A DNA stretch of 64,000 bases from Aphidius gifuensis. Lineage: Eukaryota > Arthropoda > Insecta > Hymenoptera > Braconidae. Position 1 is the stretch's first letter. Every line of letters starts with the position of its first letter. This document shows, piece by piece, positions 48,421 through 61,226 of this stretch. The position numbers were made by a program, and so were the translations under genes. The stretch lies in the NCBI RefSeq assembly GCF_014905175.1, contig NC_057792.1, forward strand, positions 7,936,001 through 8,000,000. The letters run 5' to 3'. Under the pieces are notes generated by a model that did not search any database, was not told the DNA's origin, and worked only from the letters and a program-made list of their open reading frames with translations.

Positions 48421-49534
48421 TGAAATATCGTAGCCGGATTATTTATTAGACAATCAATATTGCCCTGTAAAATAATCCAACTAGACATATATTTTAATTA
48501 ACCCTGTTTTTCCTGCGCGGCCTTGGCGCATAAGAAGGTAGGGAGATATTAATTTGCGTATTGTAGGGAGAAGTAAAAGGAACCTGAAAAATACGCGAGA
48601 ATAGTACACAAATTAAACACAAATAATTTATAAGAACTTGAGTCAAACACAAAACATATAATGTTAAATAAAATGGTAAATTTATTATGAAAATACCACA
48701 AGTCTACCAATAGTATTGATGTTGAGTATAACATATTTAAATTTGGACCGACGTGGACTTTGAGATAATTGACGCACTTGTGTAACACTGAATTTACAAT
48801 AAAATTATAACGAAGTTCACTTTTACATTTGTTTGGTTTAATAATTACATAAAACGCCTTACTATACTTTACAGGTCGTAGTTAAGACCAAATTCATGAC
48901 CACGAGGTCGTTGATTGTTATATTTAAAATAATTAAATATTTTAACAAGCAAATTCTTGCTTAAATCGGCCAACTATAATTTACTTTATTCAATATTTAT
49001 TTGATTAAATAATTTAACACAAAAAGTATGCACTTGAATTTAATTTAAAAGAACAAGACAACTTAGACCGTGCGGTCTAAATTTATTACCAGTTATATCC
49101 AGTATGATTTTAATGAGTTTAAATTAATAATTTGCGTAACCAAATATTACGTAAAGATACTTAAAAATATTTAAGCAAAATAAATCAATGAAATATTGGA
49201 TAAATGTAACTTACAGTTTTCGGCTAGTGGCTCTTAAAATTATTCTAAAACTTTGTAAAACACTTATTAAAGCAGTTAAAGCAGTTAGAGCTGGTAGTCA
49301 CAGGATCAGAGATCCCAGTGAACTGATCGATATCCTGGGTCAATGGCACAAGCTGACCGTAGGGTAGGTCGGGAATATTGGGGGTGTTCGGGGATGCGTT
49401 TACTCCCTTAAATGTTACCCTTATAATTCATAAGATGGAGTTAGGGGTATCCAATTGGACCCTGAATATATAATTTTATAAAATACAATTTATCTAAAAT
49501 AAAAAAAGTTCGGCGCTTACCGCAGGACATTACA
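48421..49534 (-). repeat. 3' LTR of the LARD-like element
   Basis: TG...CA ends (on the minus strand TGTAATGTCCTGCGG ... CGATATTTCA). 1,114 bp. Small open frames inside are shared with the other LTR and are not genes. Confidence 0.92.
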
Positions 49535-49546
49535 CCCCCACAGTAA
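49535..49546 (-). other. polypurine tract of the LARD-like element
   Basis: On the minus strand CTGTGGGGG directly precedes the LTR start TGTAATG. The same CCCCCACAGTAAGCGT motif recurs at 51075 and 51601. Confidence 0.7.
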
Positions 49547-51578
49547 AACCTTTCGTTCAGGGAACGCAGTGCTTATCGCCCGATTCCGTAATTATTTACA
49601 TCCCTATTTTACCTTAATTCTAGGTTACATTTTTTCTTAGTATCTATAGTTGAATCTAGAAGTTCTTGAAGTTTTGGAAGATCTTGAAGTTCTTGACGTT
49701 CTTGAAAAAAAAAATTTTTTTCTTTTTCATTTATATTAACTCATTAGAAGTCACGAATTCCATGGTACCGATTTCACATTGATTGAGATTCCTTTTTCTT
49801 GATGATATCTTGGCAGTCGAATGGTAACTAGTTGCCCCACTTTTTCTTGCACCTTGACTTGTTGGATGGCTATTTTATGATTACAAGCTGCGCTCTTTCT
49901 AGCAAAATTGGATTCATTGTCATTTTGATACGTTGTTGGCCTTACTTTTTGGGTAATAACATTCTTGTAGATTTTTTTTTTTTTTTTTGGAGTTGACTCG
50001 TGGTTTGCTTTATATTTAGCAGCTGCTATTCATGTTTAACAGTATGATCAGCACCACAGAGTTGACAATTAATGTTTGATTGGGTTTATATTTAATCTCC
50101 AATCATTATCTTCATACTCAAAATACATAACTTTACCCATTGAAATTTCGCCACCATCTTTTTATAGCGTACACAATGAATGTCCACCTTGTCGTGATTA
50201 TTCGCCTCCAGAGTCAGGTTGTGGGTGACTTAGTATATTTCCTTCGATAATATCTTGCTTTACTCGAAAATTCTTCCCCTCTGGTACATAGACTATATCA
50301 TCGTCTGCAACCGATTGTACCTGTGTTACAAGGTAGCACTCGACGTATTTTGTTGACGTCATCTCGTTGTCACCTCGTTCTTGTTGTTTGATGAATTGTT
50401 GACTGATGCTGATGATTACCATTAAACATATATATAAATTTTATTATCCTACTTAACGACTACTTCTTGTTTTTAAAATTACGATTATCCGATACTTATT
50501 TTTTCATGCTTAGACTTTTTATTGTGTAACATTATCCCACTTGAAGGGATAAATAATTCAGAGATTATTTATTCCTTCAATTTGGTTCTTACTCTGTTTC
50601 TAATTCAGTTATTAATTTATCTTCATATTTTGCTTATTTGTCTGATTGTTTCCGAATATTAAGTTTTAGTTTCTTTGTAATTCTACTATTCTTTTTAATT
50701 GTTTAATTATTTTCTTGGCCACTATCATTATTATTTACCTACTTCTTATTTATTTATTTATTTATATAAAAAAATTTCGAAGATCAGGGAGTTTATCAAA
50801 CCTGATTACCGTTCATATTTATTGTTACTGCATTCCTAAGAAGGCAGCAACTATTCGAGAGACCACAAAAAATATTTTACATAAAGGTTATTTCTAATAG
50901 TAAACAACAATCGTGTTTTTTTTTTTTTTTTTCTCTACTGTTTTAATATTCTCTCAAAATAGCCAGGATTTCGTCGTCTCGTCAGACGCCTTGTCCCTTC
51001 ATCTTGTTTCAATACTTTTTAAAGATAACCAGGATTCCGTTGTCTCGTCAGACACTTTATCCCTTCATCTTTCACCCCCACAGTAAGCGTAAGTTTGCTC
51101 ACCTTTTTTCTTTTTGGAAAAAGAGAGAGAGAAAAAGAAATAGTTATTAATTTCATAGATTATTCATGCAATGATAGTTTTATTTCCCTTCGTAATTATT
51201 GAGCTCGATTATAGGGACGTCCCTTTCCTATAATAAAAGAAAAAATTTATGATTGTTATTAATTTCAGCTGCATTCCTTCGTGTACCCGTCCTTAATTTA
51301 TCATATAGTTAAATTTATTTCCAACTGGATTTGTTCTATAACAATTTTAAATATTACAAATTATTAATATGTATCGTTACGATGATTAGAAATGTTATTC
51401 TCATTCAATTCTCAAGATTCTTCCACATTTTCTATAGTTGACTACTGCCCCCTTATGCTGGATGGTCAGTGCTTAAAAAATTAAAATAAGATTATTAATA
51501 TCATAACCTCCTATCTACTAGATGGCTAGTGTGAGAGAAAAAAAATTTAGGATCGACTATCGTCGTAAACCTGGCTGA
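49547..51578 (-). other. degraded interior of the LARD-like element
   Basis: The minus strand has a 74-codon frame (50422-50198: STKYVECYLVTQVQSVADDD) and, further on in shifted frames, INCQLCGADHTVKH, which resembles part of a Gag-type zinc knuckle (CxxC...H). A pair of diverged repeats (AGCCAGGATTTCGTCGTCTC at 50961 and CCAGGATTCCGTTGTCTCGT near 51028) is present. No product can be named. Confidence 0.4.
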
Positions 51579-51960
51579 CTACCATCTTGTCCTACCTTCC
51601 CCCCCACAGTAAGCGTGAGTTTGGGGGAGGCAAAGCCTTACGCCAAGCGACACGTTGATACTTTTATAAAAATACATCTCACTCTTATACGAATTTGCAT
51701 AATTATTTGTGATGTCCATTTTTAAATAGTCGTATTTTGTGTGACTGTTTTGTGGAACATAAAATTTTGAGTAATTATTAATGATGCTTGATTTTAAGTC
51801 ATCCAAATCGTCGTGGTCATTCTTCGGTCTATTCGGAATTGAATAATTAGAAGTAAGGTCCGATTTTGAATAATCAGCATCATTGTGACACTTATTCGGT
51901 CTATAAGAATTCAAATAAGTAGGATTGCTGTTTGATTTTAATGAATCAGCATCATTGTGA
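51579..51960 (-). CDS. short frame with about 25-residue peptide repeats, unknown
   Basis: A minus-strand frame of 111 codons from 51914, open somewhat further upstream, contains three to four degenerate copies of a unit like RPNKCHNDADYSKSDLTSNY and RPKNDHDDLDDLKSSIINNY. Each has an Arg-Pro start, a His/Asp-rich centre, a Lys-Ser and an Asn-Tyr end. It may be the remains of a structural protein of the element, or simply a translated DNA tandem repeat, since satellites lie next to it. No known domain. Confidence 0.35.
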
Positions 51961-52019
51961 CCCTTCTTTGGTCTGAAAGAAATAAAATCAGTGAGAGAGA
52001 TGTCTGATTTACAAACTCA

Positions 52020-54905
52020 AAAATATTATCGACCAATGATTTAAAAAAAATTAAAAATATTCGAAACACTTTCGAAATATTATCAAAAAAAAAAAAAAAA
52101 TTAAATATTCGAAACTCATTCAAAGTATTATCGACAAAATAATTTTTTGAAAAAAATAAAAATATTCAAAACACATTCGAAATATTATCAAAAAAAAATA
52201 AAAAATTAAAATATTTGAAACACATTCAAAATATTATCGACAAATGATTTTTTTTAAAAAAATAAAAATATTCAGAACACATTCAAAATATTATCAACAA
52301 AAAAATTAGAATATTCGAAACTCATTCAAAATATTATCAACAAAAAAATTAAATATTTGAAACTCATTCAAAATATTATCAACGAAAGAAAAAAAATTAA
52401 AAAATTAAATATTCGAAACTCATTTGAAATATTATCGACAAATGATTTAAAAAAAAAAATAAAAATATTCAAAACACACCCAAAATATTATCAACAAAAA
52501 AAATTAAAATATTCGAATCTTATTCAAAATGTTATCAACAAAAATATTAAATATTTGAAACTCATACAAAATATTATCAACGAAAGAAAAAAAAATTAAA
52601 AATTAAATATTCGAAACTCATTCGAAATATTATCGACAAATGATTTAAAAAAAAATACAAATATTCAAAACACATTCAAAATATTATCAACAAAAAAAAT
52701 TAAAATATTCGAAACTCGTTCAAAACATTATTAACAAAATGATTTTAGAAAAAAAATAAAAATATTCGAAACACATTGAAAATATTATCGACAAAATGAT
52801 TTAAAAAAAAATAAAAATATTTAACACTTTCGAAATATTATCAAAAAAAAATAAAGAATAAAATATTTGAAACTCATTCAAAATAAAATCGAAACACGAT
52901 TTAAACAATTAAAATATTTAAAACACATTCAAAGTACAATCGACACACGATTTAAGAAAATTAAAATATTCGAAACAAATTCAAAATAAAATCGACACAC
53001 GATTTAAACAAAATTAGAATATTCGAGACACACTCAAAATATTATCAATTGAAGAGAGAAAGAATTAAGATTCAAATATTCGAAACTCATTCAAAATATT
53101 ATCAATAAATAAAATAAATGAAGAAATGATTTTTTTTAAATAAAAAAATTGATCTATTTGAGACTCCTTCAAAATATTATCAATAACCAAAAAAAAAAAT
53201 TTTTTAATATCCGAAACACATTCAGAAATATTATTGACAAATGATTTTAGGAGATTGGACTAATCGAAATGCACTCAAAATTACCATCTACTACTGATTT
53301 TAAAAAAGGAAAAGAATTAAAATATTCGGGCAAACTCGAAATATTATAAACAAATGCCTTTAAAAAAAAATTTAAAATATTCGGACGAACTCGAAATATT
53401 ATAAACAGATGTTTTTTTTAAAAAAATTAAACTATTCGGACAAACTCGAAATATTATAAACAAATGCTTTAAAAAAATTAAAATATTCGGACAAACTCGA
53501 AATATTATTAACAAGTGCTTTTAGAAAAATTTAAAATATTCGGACACACTCGAAATATTATAAACAAATGCTTTAAAAAAATTAAAATATTCGGACAAAC
53601 TCGAAATATTATAAACAATTGTTTTTAAGAGAATTAAAATATTCGGACAAACTCGAAATATTATAAACAATTGTTTTTAAAAAAATTAAAATATTCGGAC
53701 AAACTCGAAATATTAACAAATGTTTTTTAAAAAAAAATTAAAATATTCGGACACACTCGAAATATTATAAACAAATGTTTAAAAATAAAAAAAAATTTTA
53801 ATATTCGGACAAACTCGAAATATTATAAACAAATGTTTTTAAAAAAAATTAAAATATTCGGACAAACGCGAAATATTATTAACAAATGTTTTAAAAAAAA
53901 ATTAAAATATTCGGACACACTCGAAATATTATAAACAAATGTTTTAAAAAAAAATTTTAATATTCGGACAAACTCGAAATATTATAAACAAATGCTTTAA
54001 AAAATTGAAATATTCGGACAAACTCGAAATATTATAAACAATTGTTTTTGAGAAAATTAAAATATTCGGACAAACTCGAAATATTATAAACAAATGTTTT
54101 TAAAAAAAAATTAAAATATTCGGACAAACTCGAAATTTTATTAACAAATGTTTTTTAAAAAAAAATTAAAATATTCGGACACACTCGAAATATTATAAAC
54201 AAATGTTTTAAAAATAAAAAAAAATTTTAATATTCGGACAAACTCGAAATATTATAAACAATTGTTTTTAAGAAAATTAGAAAATTCGGACAAACTCGAA
54301 ATATTATAAACAAATGTTTTTAAAAAAAATCAAAATATTCGGACAAACGCGAAATATTATTAACAAATGTTTAAATAAAAAATTAAAATATTCGGACACA
54401 CTCGAAATATTATTAACAAATGTTTTAAAACAAAATTTTAATATTCGGACAAACTCGAAATATTATAAACAAATGCTTAAAAAATTAAAATATTCGGACA
54501 AACTCGAAATATTATAAACAATTGTTTTTGAGAAAATTAAAATATTCGGACAAACTCGAAATATTATAAACAAATGTTTTTTAAAAAAAAATTAAAATAT
54601 TCGGACACACTCGAAATATTATAAACAAATGTTTAAAAATAAAAAAAAATTTTATTTTTCGGACAAACTCGAAATATTATAAACAAATGTTTTAAAAAAA
54701 AATTTAAATATTCGGACAAACTCGAAATATTATAAACAATTGTTTTTAAGAAAATTAGAATATTCGGACAAACTCGAAATATTATAAACAATTGTTTTTG
54801 AGAAAATTAAAATATTCGGACAAACTCGAAATATTATAAACAAATGTTTTTAAAAAAAATTGAAATATTCGGACAACATTCGAAATATTATCGCCACACG
54901 ATTTA
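52020..54905. repeat. satellite A, about 55-bp monomer
   Basis: About 50 tandem copies built on ATTCGGACAAACTCGAAATA and TTATAAACAAATGTTTT(A)n. The left part (52020-53130) is a more diverged version with ATTCGAAACTCATTCAAAAT. It lies wholly inside the LARD-like element. Open frames of 60-80 codons here are repeat translations. Confidence 0.9.
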
Positions 54906-55440
54906 ACATTAAAATTGTTACACGCATGCTGGCGTTCAAATCCAGGTACGGGTAAAAGTTATTATTGTATTTTTTTTTTTTTAACAACCAAAACAAAATA
55001 TTTTATTCATTTAAATTATTTAAATAAAGTCGATATTATTGCTAATTATTATACTGTAGGTGGTATCTATTTAGAGGGGATGATATTTGCCTAACTATTA
55101 TTTGGACAAAATCGAATTTTTATTGATTAAAATTTGTAAATAAATGAATATTTAATAAGGGATATAATTTATCGATTAATTACCTAGAATCGATTTTTCT
55201 AATAAGATTTAAAAAGGGTGCTATTAATCTATCGACTGTTTAAAAAAAATTAAATTTTTATTAATTATTATTGTGTAAACTAATAAATATTTAAAGCTTA
55301 AATATTAACTATCGATTATTCAAAATGCATCGATATTTTCTCAATTAAAATTGTTTAAATTTCGAATAAAATAATAGTAAAGAAAATTATCAAATTATCG
55401 ATTATTACAATAAAATCGAAATCGTATTAACTTACGATGT
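54906..55440. other. spacer between satellites
   Basis: AT-rich non-repetitive DNA with a T run near 54970 and increasing TATCGATTA motifs. No gene. Confidence 0.5.
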
Positions 55441-56765
55441 GTAATTTGTTAAAATATTATAAGTGGACTAATGATATATCGATTATTCAAATAAAATCGA
55501 TCTTTTATTTATTGAACATGTGTATATGTTAAAATATAAAAAAGGGAAATTTAATATATCGATTACTTGAATAAACTCGATTGTTTATTTATTAAAATTG
55601 TATAAAAGTTAAAATATTAAAAAGGGAATTTTAGTATATCGATTATTCAAATAAACTCGATTGTTTATTTATTAAAATTGTATAAATGTTAAAATATTGA
55701 AAAAGGGAATTTTAATATATCGATTATTCCAATAAAATCGATTGTTTATTTATTAAAATTGTATAAATGTCAAAATATTGAAAAAGGGAATTTTAATATA
55801 TCGATTATTTCAATAAAATCGATTATTTATTTATTAAAATTGTACAAAAGTTGAAATATTAAAAAGGGAAATTTAATATATCGATTATTTCAATAAAATC
55901 GATTATTTATTTATTAAAATTGTACAAAAGTTAAAATATTAAAAAGGGAAATTTAATATATCGATTATTTCAATAAAATCGATTATTTATTTATTAAAAT
56001 CGTACAAAAGTTGAAATATTAAAAAGGGAAATTTAATATATCGATTATTCCAATAAAATCGATTATTTATTTTTTAAAATTGTACAAAAGTTAAAATATT
56101 AAAAAGGGAAATTTAATATATCGATTATTTCCATAAAATCGATTATTTATTTATTAAAATTGTATCAATGTCAAAATACTAAAAAGTGAAATTTAATATA
56201 TCGATTATTTAAATAAACTCGATTGTTTATTTATTAAAATTGTAAAAAATGTCAAAATATTTAAAAAGGGAAATTTAATATATCGATTATTTTCATAAAA
56301 TCGATTACTTATTTATTAAAATTGTATCAATGTCAAAGTATTAACAAGGGAAATTTAATATATCGATTATTTAAATAAACTCGATTGTTTATTTATTAAT
56401 ATTGTAAAAATGTCAAAATATTTAAAAAGGGAAATTTAATATATCGATTATTTTCATAAAATCGATTATTTATTTATTAAAATTGTATCAATGTCAAAGT
56501 ATTAACAAGGGAAATTTAATATATCGATTATTTAAATAAACTCGATTGTTTATTTATTAAAATTGTAAAAATGTCAAAATATTTAAAAAGGGAAATTTAA
56601 TATATCGATGATTGAAATAAAGTCGATTATTTATTGCTAAAATTGTATAAAAGTCAAAGTGTTAAAAAGGGGAATTTAATATATCGATTATTAAAATAAA
56701 ATCGATTGTTTATTTGTTAAAATCGTATAAAACTCGAAATATTAAAAAGGGAATTTTAATATCTA
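55440..56765. repeat. satellite B, about 80-bp monomer
   Basis: About 16 copies of TATATCGATTATTTAAATAA, then AATCGATTATTTATTTATTA, AAATTGTA and AATATTAAAAAGGGAAATTT. The AAGGGAA motif recurs about every 80 bp (for example 55862, 55942, 56022, 56102). Confidence 0.9.
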
Positions 56766-57610
56766 TAGGGTTATTAACTTCCAGGTATTTATGCAAAAAC
56801 TAAATTATTACTATGTTAGTAATAATTAGAGAAAAGGGAATTTTAATTTTTCCATTACTTAAATAAAATCGAAATGTTGTTTTTAATAAATAATAAATTA
56901 TTAAAAATAGGAATAGGGGAATTCTAAATTTTCAATTATTTAGATAAAATCGAAATCTTGTATTATTATTGTATAAATAATAAATTATTCGAATAGGGAT
57001 ATTAATTTCCAATTGTTTGTGTAGAATCAAAATATTATTAATTATTACTATATTAGTAATAATTATCAAAAAGGGGAATTCTAAATTTTTAATTATTTAA
57101 ATAAAATCAAAATCTTGTATTATTATTATTGTAAAAATAATAAATTATTTAAATAGGAATATTAATTTCCAATTGTTTATGTAAAATCAAAATATTATTA
57201 ATTATTACTATATTAGTAATAATTATCAAAAAGGGGAATTCTAAATTTTCAATTATTTAAACAAAATTGAAATATTATTGTATTATTATTGTAAAAATAA
57301 TAAATTATTTAAATAGGAATATTAATTTCCAATTGTTTATGTAAAATCAAAATATTATTAATTATTACTATATTAGTAATAATTATCAAAAAGGGGAATT
57401 CTAAATTTTCAATTATTTAAATAAAATCGAATTCTTGTTGTATTATTATTGTAAAAATAATAAATTATTTAAATAGGAATATTAATTTCCAATTGTTTAT
57501 GTAAAATCAAAATATTATTAATTATTACTATATTAGTAATAATTATCAAACAGGGGAATTTTTAAATTTTCAATTATTTAAACAAAATTGAAATATTATT
57601 TATTATTATT
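56765..57610. repeat. satellite C, about 160-bp monomer
   Basis: ATTAATTTCCAATTGTTTAT recurs at about 57001, 57161, 57321 and 57481, so the period is 160 bp, twice that of satellite B. It shares AAAAAGGGGAATT and TTATTTAAATAAAATC motifs with B, so the two are probably related. Confidence 0.85.
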
Positions 57611-58275
57611 GCATAAATAACTAATTGTCCCCCTTCAATTTATTTTTCCCTCATTCACTTACATTGTTTGTTTGTTGATATCATTATTGGGTGTTTCATT
57701 CCATATTAATTATAAAATTACAAAAAAAAAAATTTACAACTTAATTAAAAGCAGACAAAGTTTTAAAATTATTCATGGAACTGGATTTCATGCTATTATT
57801 TTTCTCTCTCTTTTATTTATTTTTTTTTTTTCTCACGGTTGTCGGTTTAGTGTTCCCCGCAGGTAGTCTCGGCCTTGCGAAGAAAAAAAAAAAAAAAAAA
57901 ATCTAAAATTTGGGAAAACCCACCCCAGGTAGTAAGTACTTTTTCGTGTTAGTTAGAATTATCTTATTTTCCCTTTTCTTTTTTTTTGTTAATCCCCTTA
58001 AATTTCCCTTTTTTTGTTTTGTTAATCCTCTTATCTTGTCTCTTTTTATTTTACTTTTTTTTTTTTTTTTTTTTAAATTTTATTTACCTACTTTCGAAAA
58101 TTCTCACTTAAACAATTTCTAACTTTTACTTCCCCTTTTTTTCCCAGAAGTCATTTATTTAAACAATTTTCTCCCCCAAAAAAAAAATTCCAGAATTTCC
58201 CTTTATTTTCCGCGCGCGTGCTAATTTTTCCGGCTTGATTTTACCCTCCGCGAACGCGTTTTATTATCTTTGAAA
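57611..58275 (-). other. 5' leader of the LARD-like element
   Basis: Pyrimidine-rich on the plus strand, with long T runs and an A run at 57882. No coding content. Confidence 0.5.
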
Positions 58276-58290
58276 CCGGACGAGCCCCCA
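58276..58290 (-). other. tRNA-Pro primer binding site
   Basis: On the minus strand TGGGGGCTCGTCCGG follows the LTR directly and matches 15 nt complementary to the 3' end of tRNA-Pro (a primer site well known from retroviruses and some LTR elements). Confidence 0.85.
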
Positions 58291-59407
58291 TGAAATATCG
58301 TAGCCGGATTATTTATTAGACAATCAATATTGCCCTGTAAAATAATCCAACTAGACATTTATTTTAATTAACCCTGTTTTTCCTGCGCGGCTTTGGCGCA
58401 TAAGAAGGGTAGGGAGATATTAATTTGCGTATTGTAGGGAGGAGTAAAAAGGAACTTGAAAAATACGCGAGAATAGTACACAAATTAAACACAAATAATT
58501 TATAAGAACTTGAGTCAAACACAAAACATATAATGTTAAATAAAATGGTAAATTCATTATGAAAATACCACGAGTCTACCAATAGTATTGATGTTGAGTA
58601 TAACATATTTAAATTTCGACCGACGTGGACCTTGAGACAATTGACGCACTTGTGTAACACTGAATTTACAATAAAATTATAACGAAGTTCACTTTCACAT
58701 TTGTTTGGTTTAATAATTACATAAAACGCCTTACTATACTTTACAGGTCGTAGTTAAGACCAAATTCATGACCACGAGGTCGTTGATTGTTATATTTCAA
58801 ATAATTAAATATTTTTAACAAGCAAATTCTTGCTTAAATCGGCCAACTATAATTTACTTTATTCAATATTTATTTGATTAAATAATTCAACACAAAAAGT
58901 ATGCACTTGAATTTAATTTAAAAGAACAAGACAACTTAGACCATGCGGTCTAAATTTATTACCAGTTATATCCAGTATGATTTTAATGAGTTTAAATCAA
59001 TAATTTGCGTAACCAAATATTACGTAAAGATACTTAAAAATATTTAAGCAAAATAAATCAATGAAATATTGGATAAATGTAACTTACAGTTTTCGGCTAA
59101 TGGCTCTTAAAATTATTCTAAAACTTTGTAAAACACTTATTAAAGCAGTTAAAGCAGTTAGAGCTGGTAGTCACAGGATCAGAGATCCCAGTGAACTGAT
59201 CGATATCCTGGGTCAATGGCACAAGCTGACCGTAGGGTAGGTCGGGAATATTGGGGGTGTTCGGGGATGCGTTTACTCCCTTAAATGTTACCCTTATAAT
59301 TCATAAGATGGAGTTAGGGGTATCCAATTGGACCCTGAATATATAATTTTATAAAATACAATTTATCTAAAATAAAAAAAGTTCGGCGCTTACCGCAGGA
59401 CATTACA
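58291..59407 (-). repeat. 5' LTR of the LARD-like element
   Basis: 1,117 bp, a near-identical partner of 48421-49534. Visible differences are scattered single substitutions and a few one-base indels. Confidence 0.92.
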
Positions 59408-61203
59408 ATACTTAAAAATCCAATGAATAATAATAATAACTTCAATAAGAATCGTTATAATAATTTTAACAACAACCGTAATAATAATTTTAATAATTGT
59501 CGCAATAATAATAATTTTAATAATCAACGTCATAATAATTTTTCAAATGGAAATACTGATGATAATAATAATAAATTTAACAATTATAACAACAATAAAA
59601 ATAATGAAAAATATGCACATCATGCACAAGCAAATGATATGTCAACTTCATGTAATTTCTTTGAGAGAACAGCCTTAATGATTGGAGATAGAGAATTTAC
59701 AAATAATGATGAAGATAAAATCACATTTATATTGGACTCTGGAGCTACAGATCATTTTACCAACAGAAAAGACATTGCAGAAAATTTTAAAGTACTTGAA
59801 ACACCAGTAAAAATATTTACAGCTGGAAATCATATTGAGGCAACAAAGCAAGGAGATATATATGCAATAACAGACATGGATATACCATGTGTCCTTAAAA
59901 ATGTTTACTATTGTCCAGAGTTGCATCATAATTTATTGTCTGTTCACAAATTAGTGAAAAAGGGTATGGAAGTAATTTTTAAAAATGATAACCTTGAAGT
60001 AATCAAGGGAGGTAAGGTGTACATGAAGGGTGAGTCAAAAGAAAATTTAACTAAAGCTGTTTTTAAAATTGATAATGAAATAAATATTCAGGCGTATAAT
60101 ATTACTAAAAATAATAATTATAATTTATGGCAGTTTGGGCCATATAAGTAGAGCGAAATTTTCAGAGATAATTAATAATAAAATGATAGAAGATTTAGAT
60201 CAACTTTCAAATATAAAACCGGTCGATATATTGTGTGAGGCATGTATTAACGGGAAGCAGGCTAGATTGCCTTTTAATAAAAGTAAAAATAAAGAGCATG
60301 TAAGGCGACCATTATTTATTGTTAATACAGATGTGGGAGATGCAATTAATCCACCGACAATTGATGATAAAAATTTTTTTGTAATTTTTGTAGATGATTT
60401 TACACACTATTGCGTAACATATTTACTTAAAAATAAATCAGATGTATTTTTCGCGTTGAAAGATTTTGTTGGAAAGGGAGAAAGTCATTTTTATTTAAAG
60501 GTGGTAAACTTATATTGTGATAATGGGCGCGAATATTTATCTAATGAAATAAAAGAATTTTGTGTAGAAAGGGATGTAACTTATCATAGAACAGTCGCGT
60601 ATACACCGTCGTTGAATGGGTTATCTGAGTGAATGATACGTACGATTACCGAAAAAGCACGTGCGATGTTATCTGACGCGAGATTAGATTTGATGTTTTG
60701 GGTTGAAGCCGTATTAACCGCGACTCAATTAATTAATATTATACCTACAAAAGCGCTAAAACAAAATAAAACTCCGTTTGAAATGTGGCATGGTAAAAAG
60801 CCGAATTATAAATTTTTAAAAGTATTTGGTTCAACAATGTGCGTACATAATAAATTAAGAAAAAGAAAATTTGATGAAAAATCTATAAAAGGAATTATGG
60901 TTGGTTATGAACCTAATGGTTATAAAATTTTTTATGTTGATAATTGGAAATTCGATATCGTGAGAGATGTAGTTGCAGATGAGACAAGTGTTAAAGAATT
61001 TAGGCCACTTACTGAAAATGAAAAATCAGTTAAAATGAATTATGATAATATTTTTGGGTCTCGTGAAATAAGCAATAACACGCTTATGGATGCACTGACG
61101 GGTGGTCCGCAATTACATGAACCGTCACTGACGAGTGAGGTCAATATAAATAATCATAATAAAAATGACAATATAAATATAAATAATGAAAATGAGTATT
61201 AGT
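59408..61203 (+). pseudogene. pol: copia gag end, protease and integrase, broken
   Basis: The copia element resumes after the nested insertion. An Asn-rich linker (59423-59610) leads to the aspartic protease motif ILDSGATDHFTN (about 59731-59766). A GAG-pre-integrase zinc region follows, with a frame loss near 60130 (GHISRAKF, then CEACINGKQARLPF). The integrase core shows catalytic aspartates in VNTDVGD and LYCDNGREY and the glutamate in NGLSE. A TGA at 60630-60632, which would be CGA in relatives, stops the frame right after that glutamate. The frame continues through AMLSDARLDLMFWVEAV and FEMWHGKKPNYKFLKVFGST to a TAG at 61201. The linker to reverse transcriptase is then lost or displaced by later insertions. 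Confidence 0.85.
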
Positions 61204-61226
61204 ATGAATAGTAAAAATATAAATAA

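Larger units (their letters stand above)
48421..59407 (-). mobile_element. 10.99-kb LTR retrotransposon derivative without pol (LARD-like), nested in copia
   Basis: Two LTRs (48421-49534 and 58291-59407) flank an 8.76-kb interior. The 4-bp target duplication is ATAC (48417-48420 and 59408-59411). Orientation is minus: a tRNA-Pro primer site abuts the LTR at 58291, and a G-rich polypurine tract abuts the one at 49534. By eye the LTRs differ at about 15-20 positions, so insertion was fairly recent. No protease, reverse transcriptase, RNase H or integrase is visible. The interior is about 2.4 kb of degraded frames and about 5.5 kb of satellite. Movement would need proteins from a relative. Confidence 0.9.

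Noticed and set aside
48549..48788. Open frame in the LTR, repeated at 58364-58660
   Set aside because: Present only because the LTR is duplicated; no domain and no coding signature.
52357..54517. Open frames of 67-80 codons rich in Lys, Asn and Ile
   Set aside because: Translations of the 55-bp satellite monomer.
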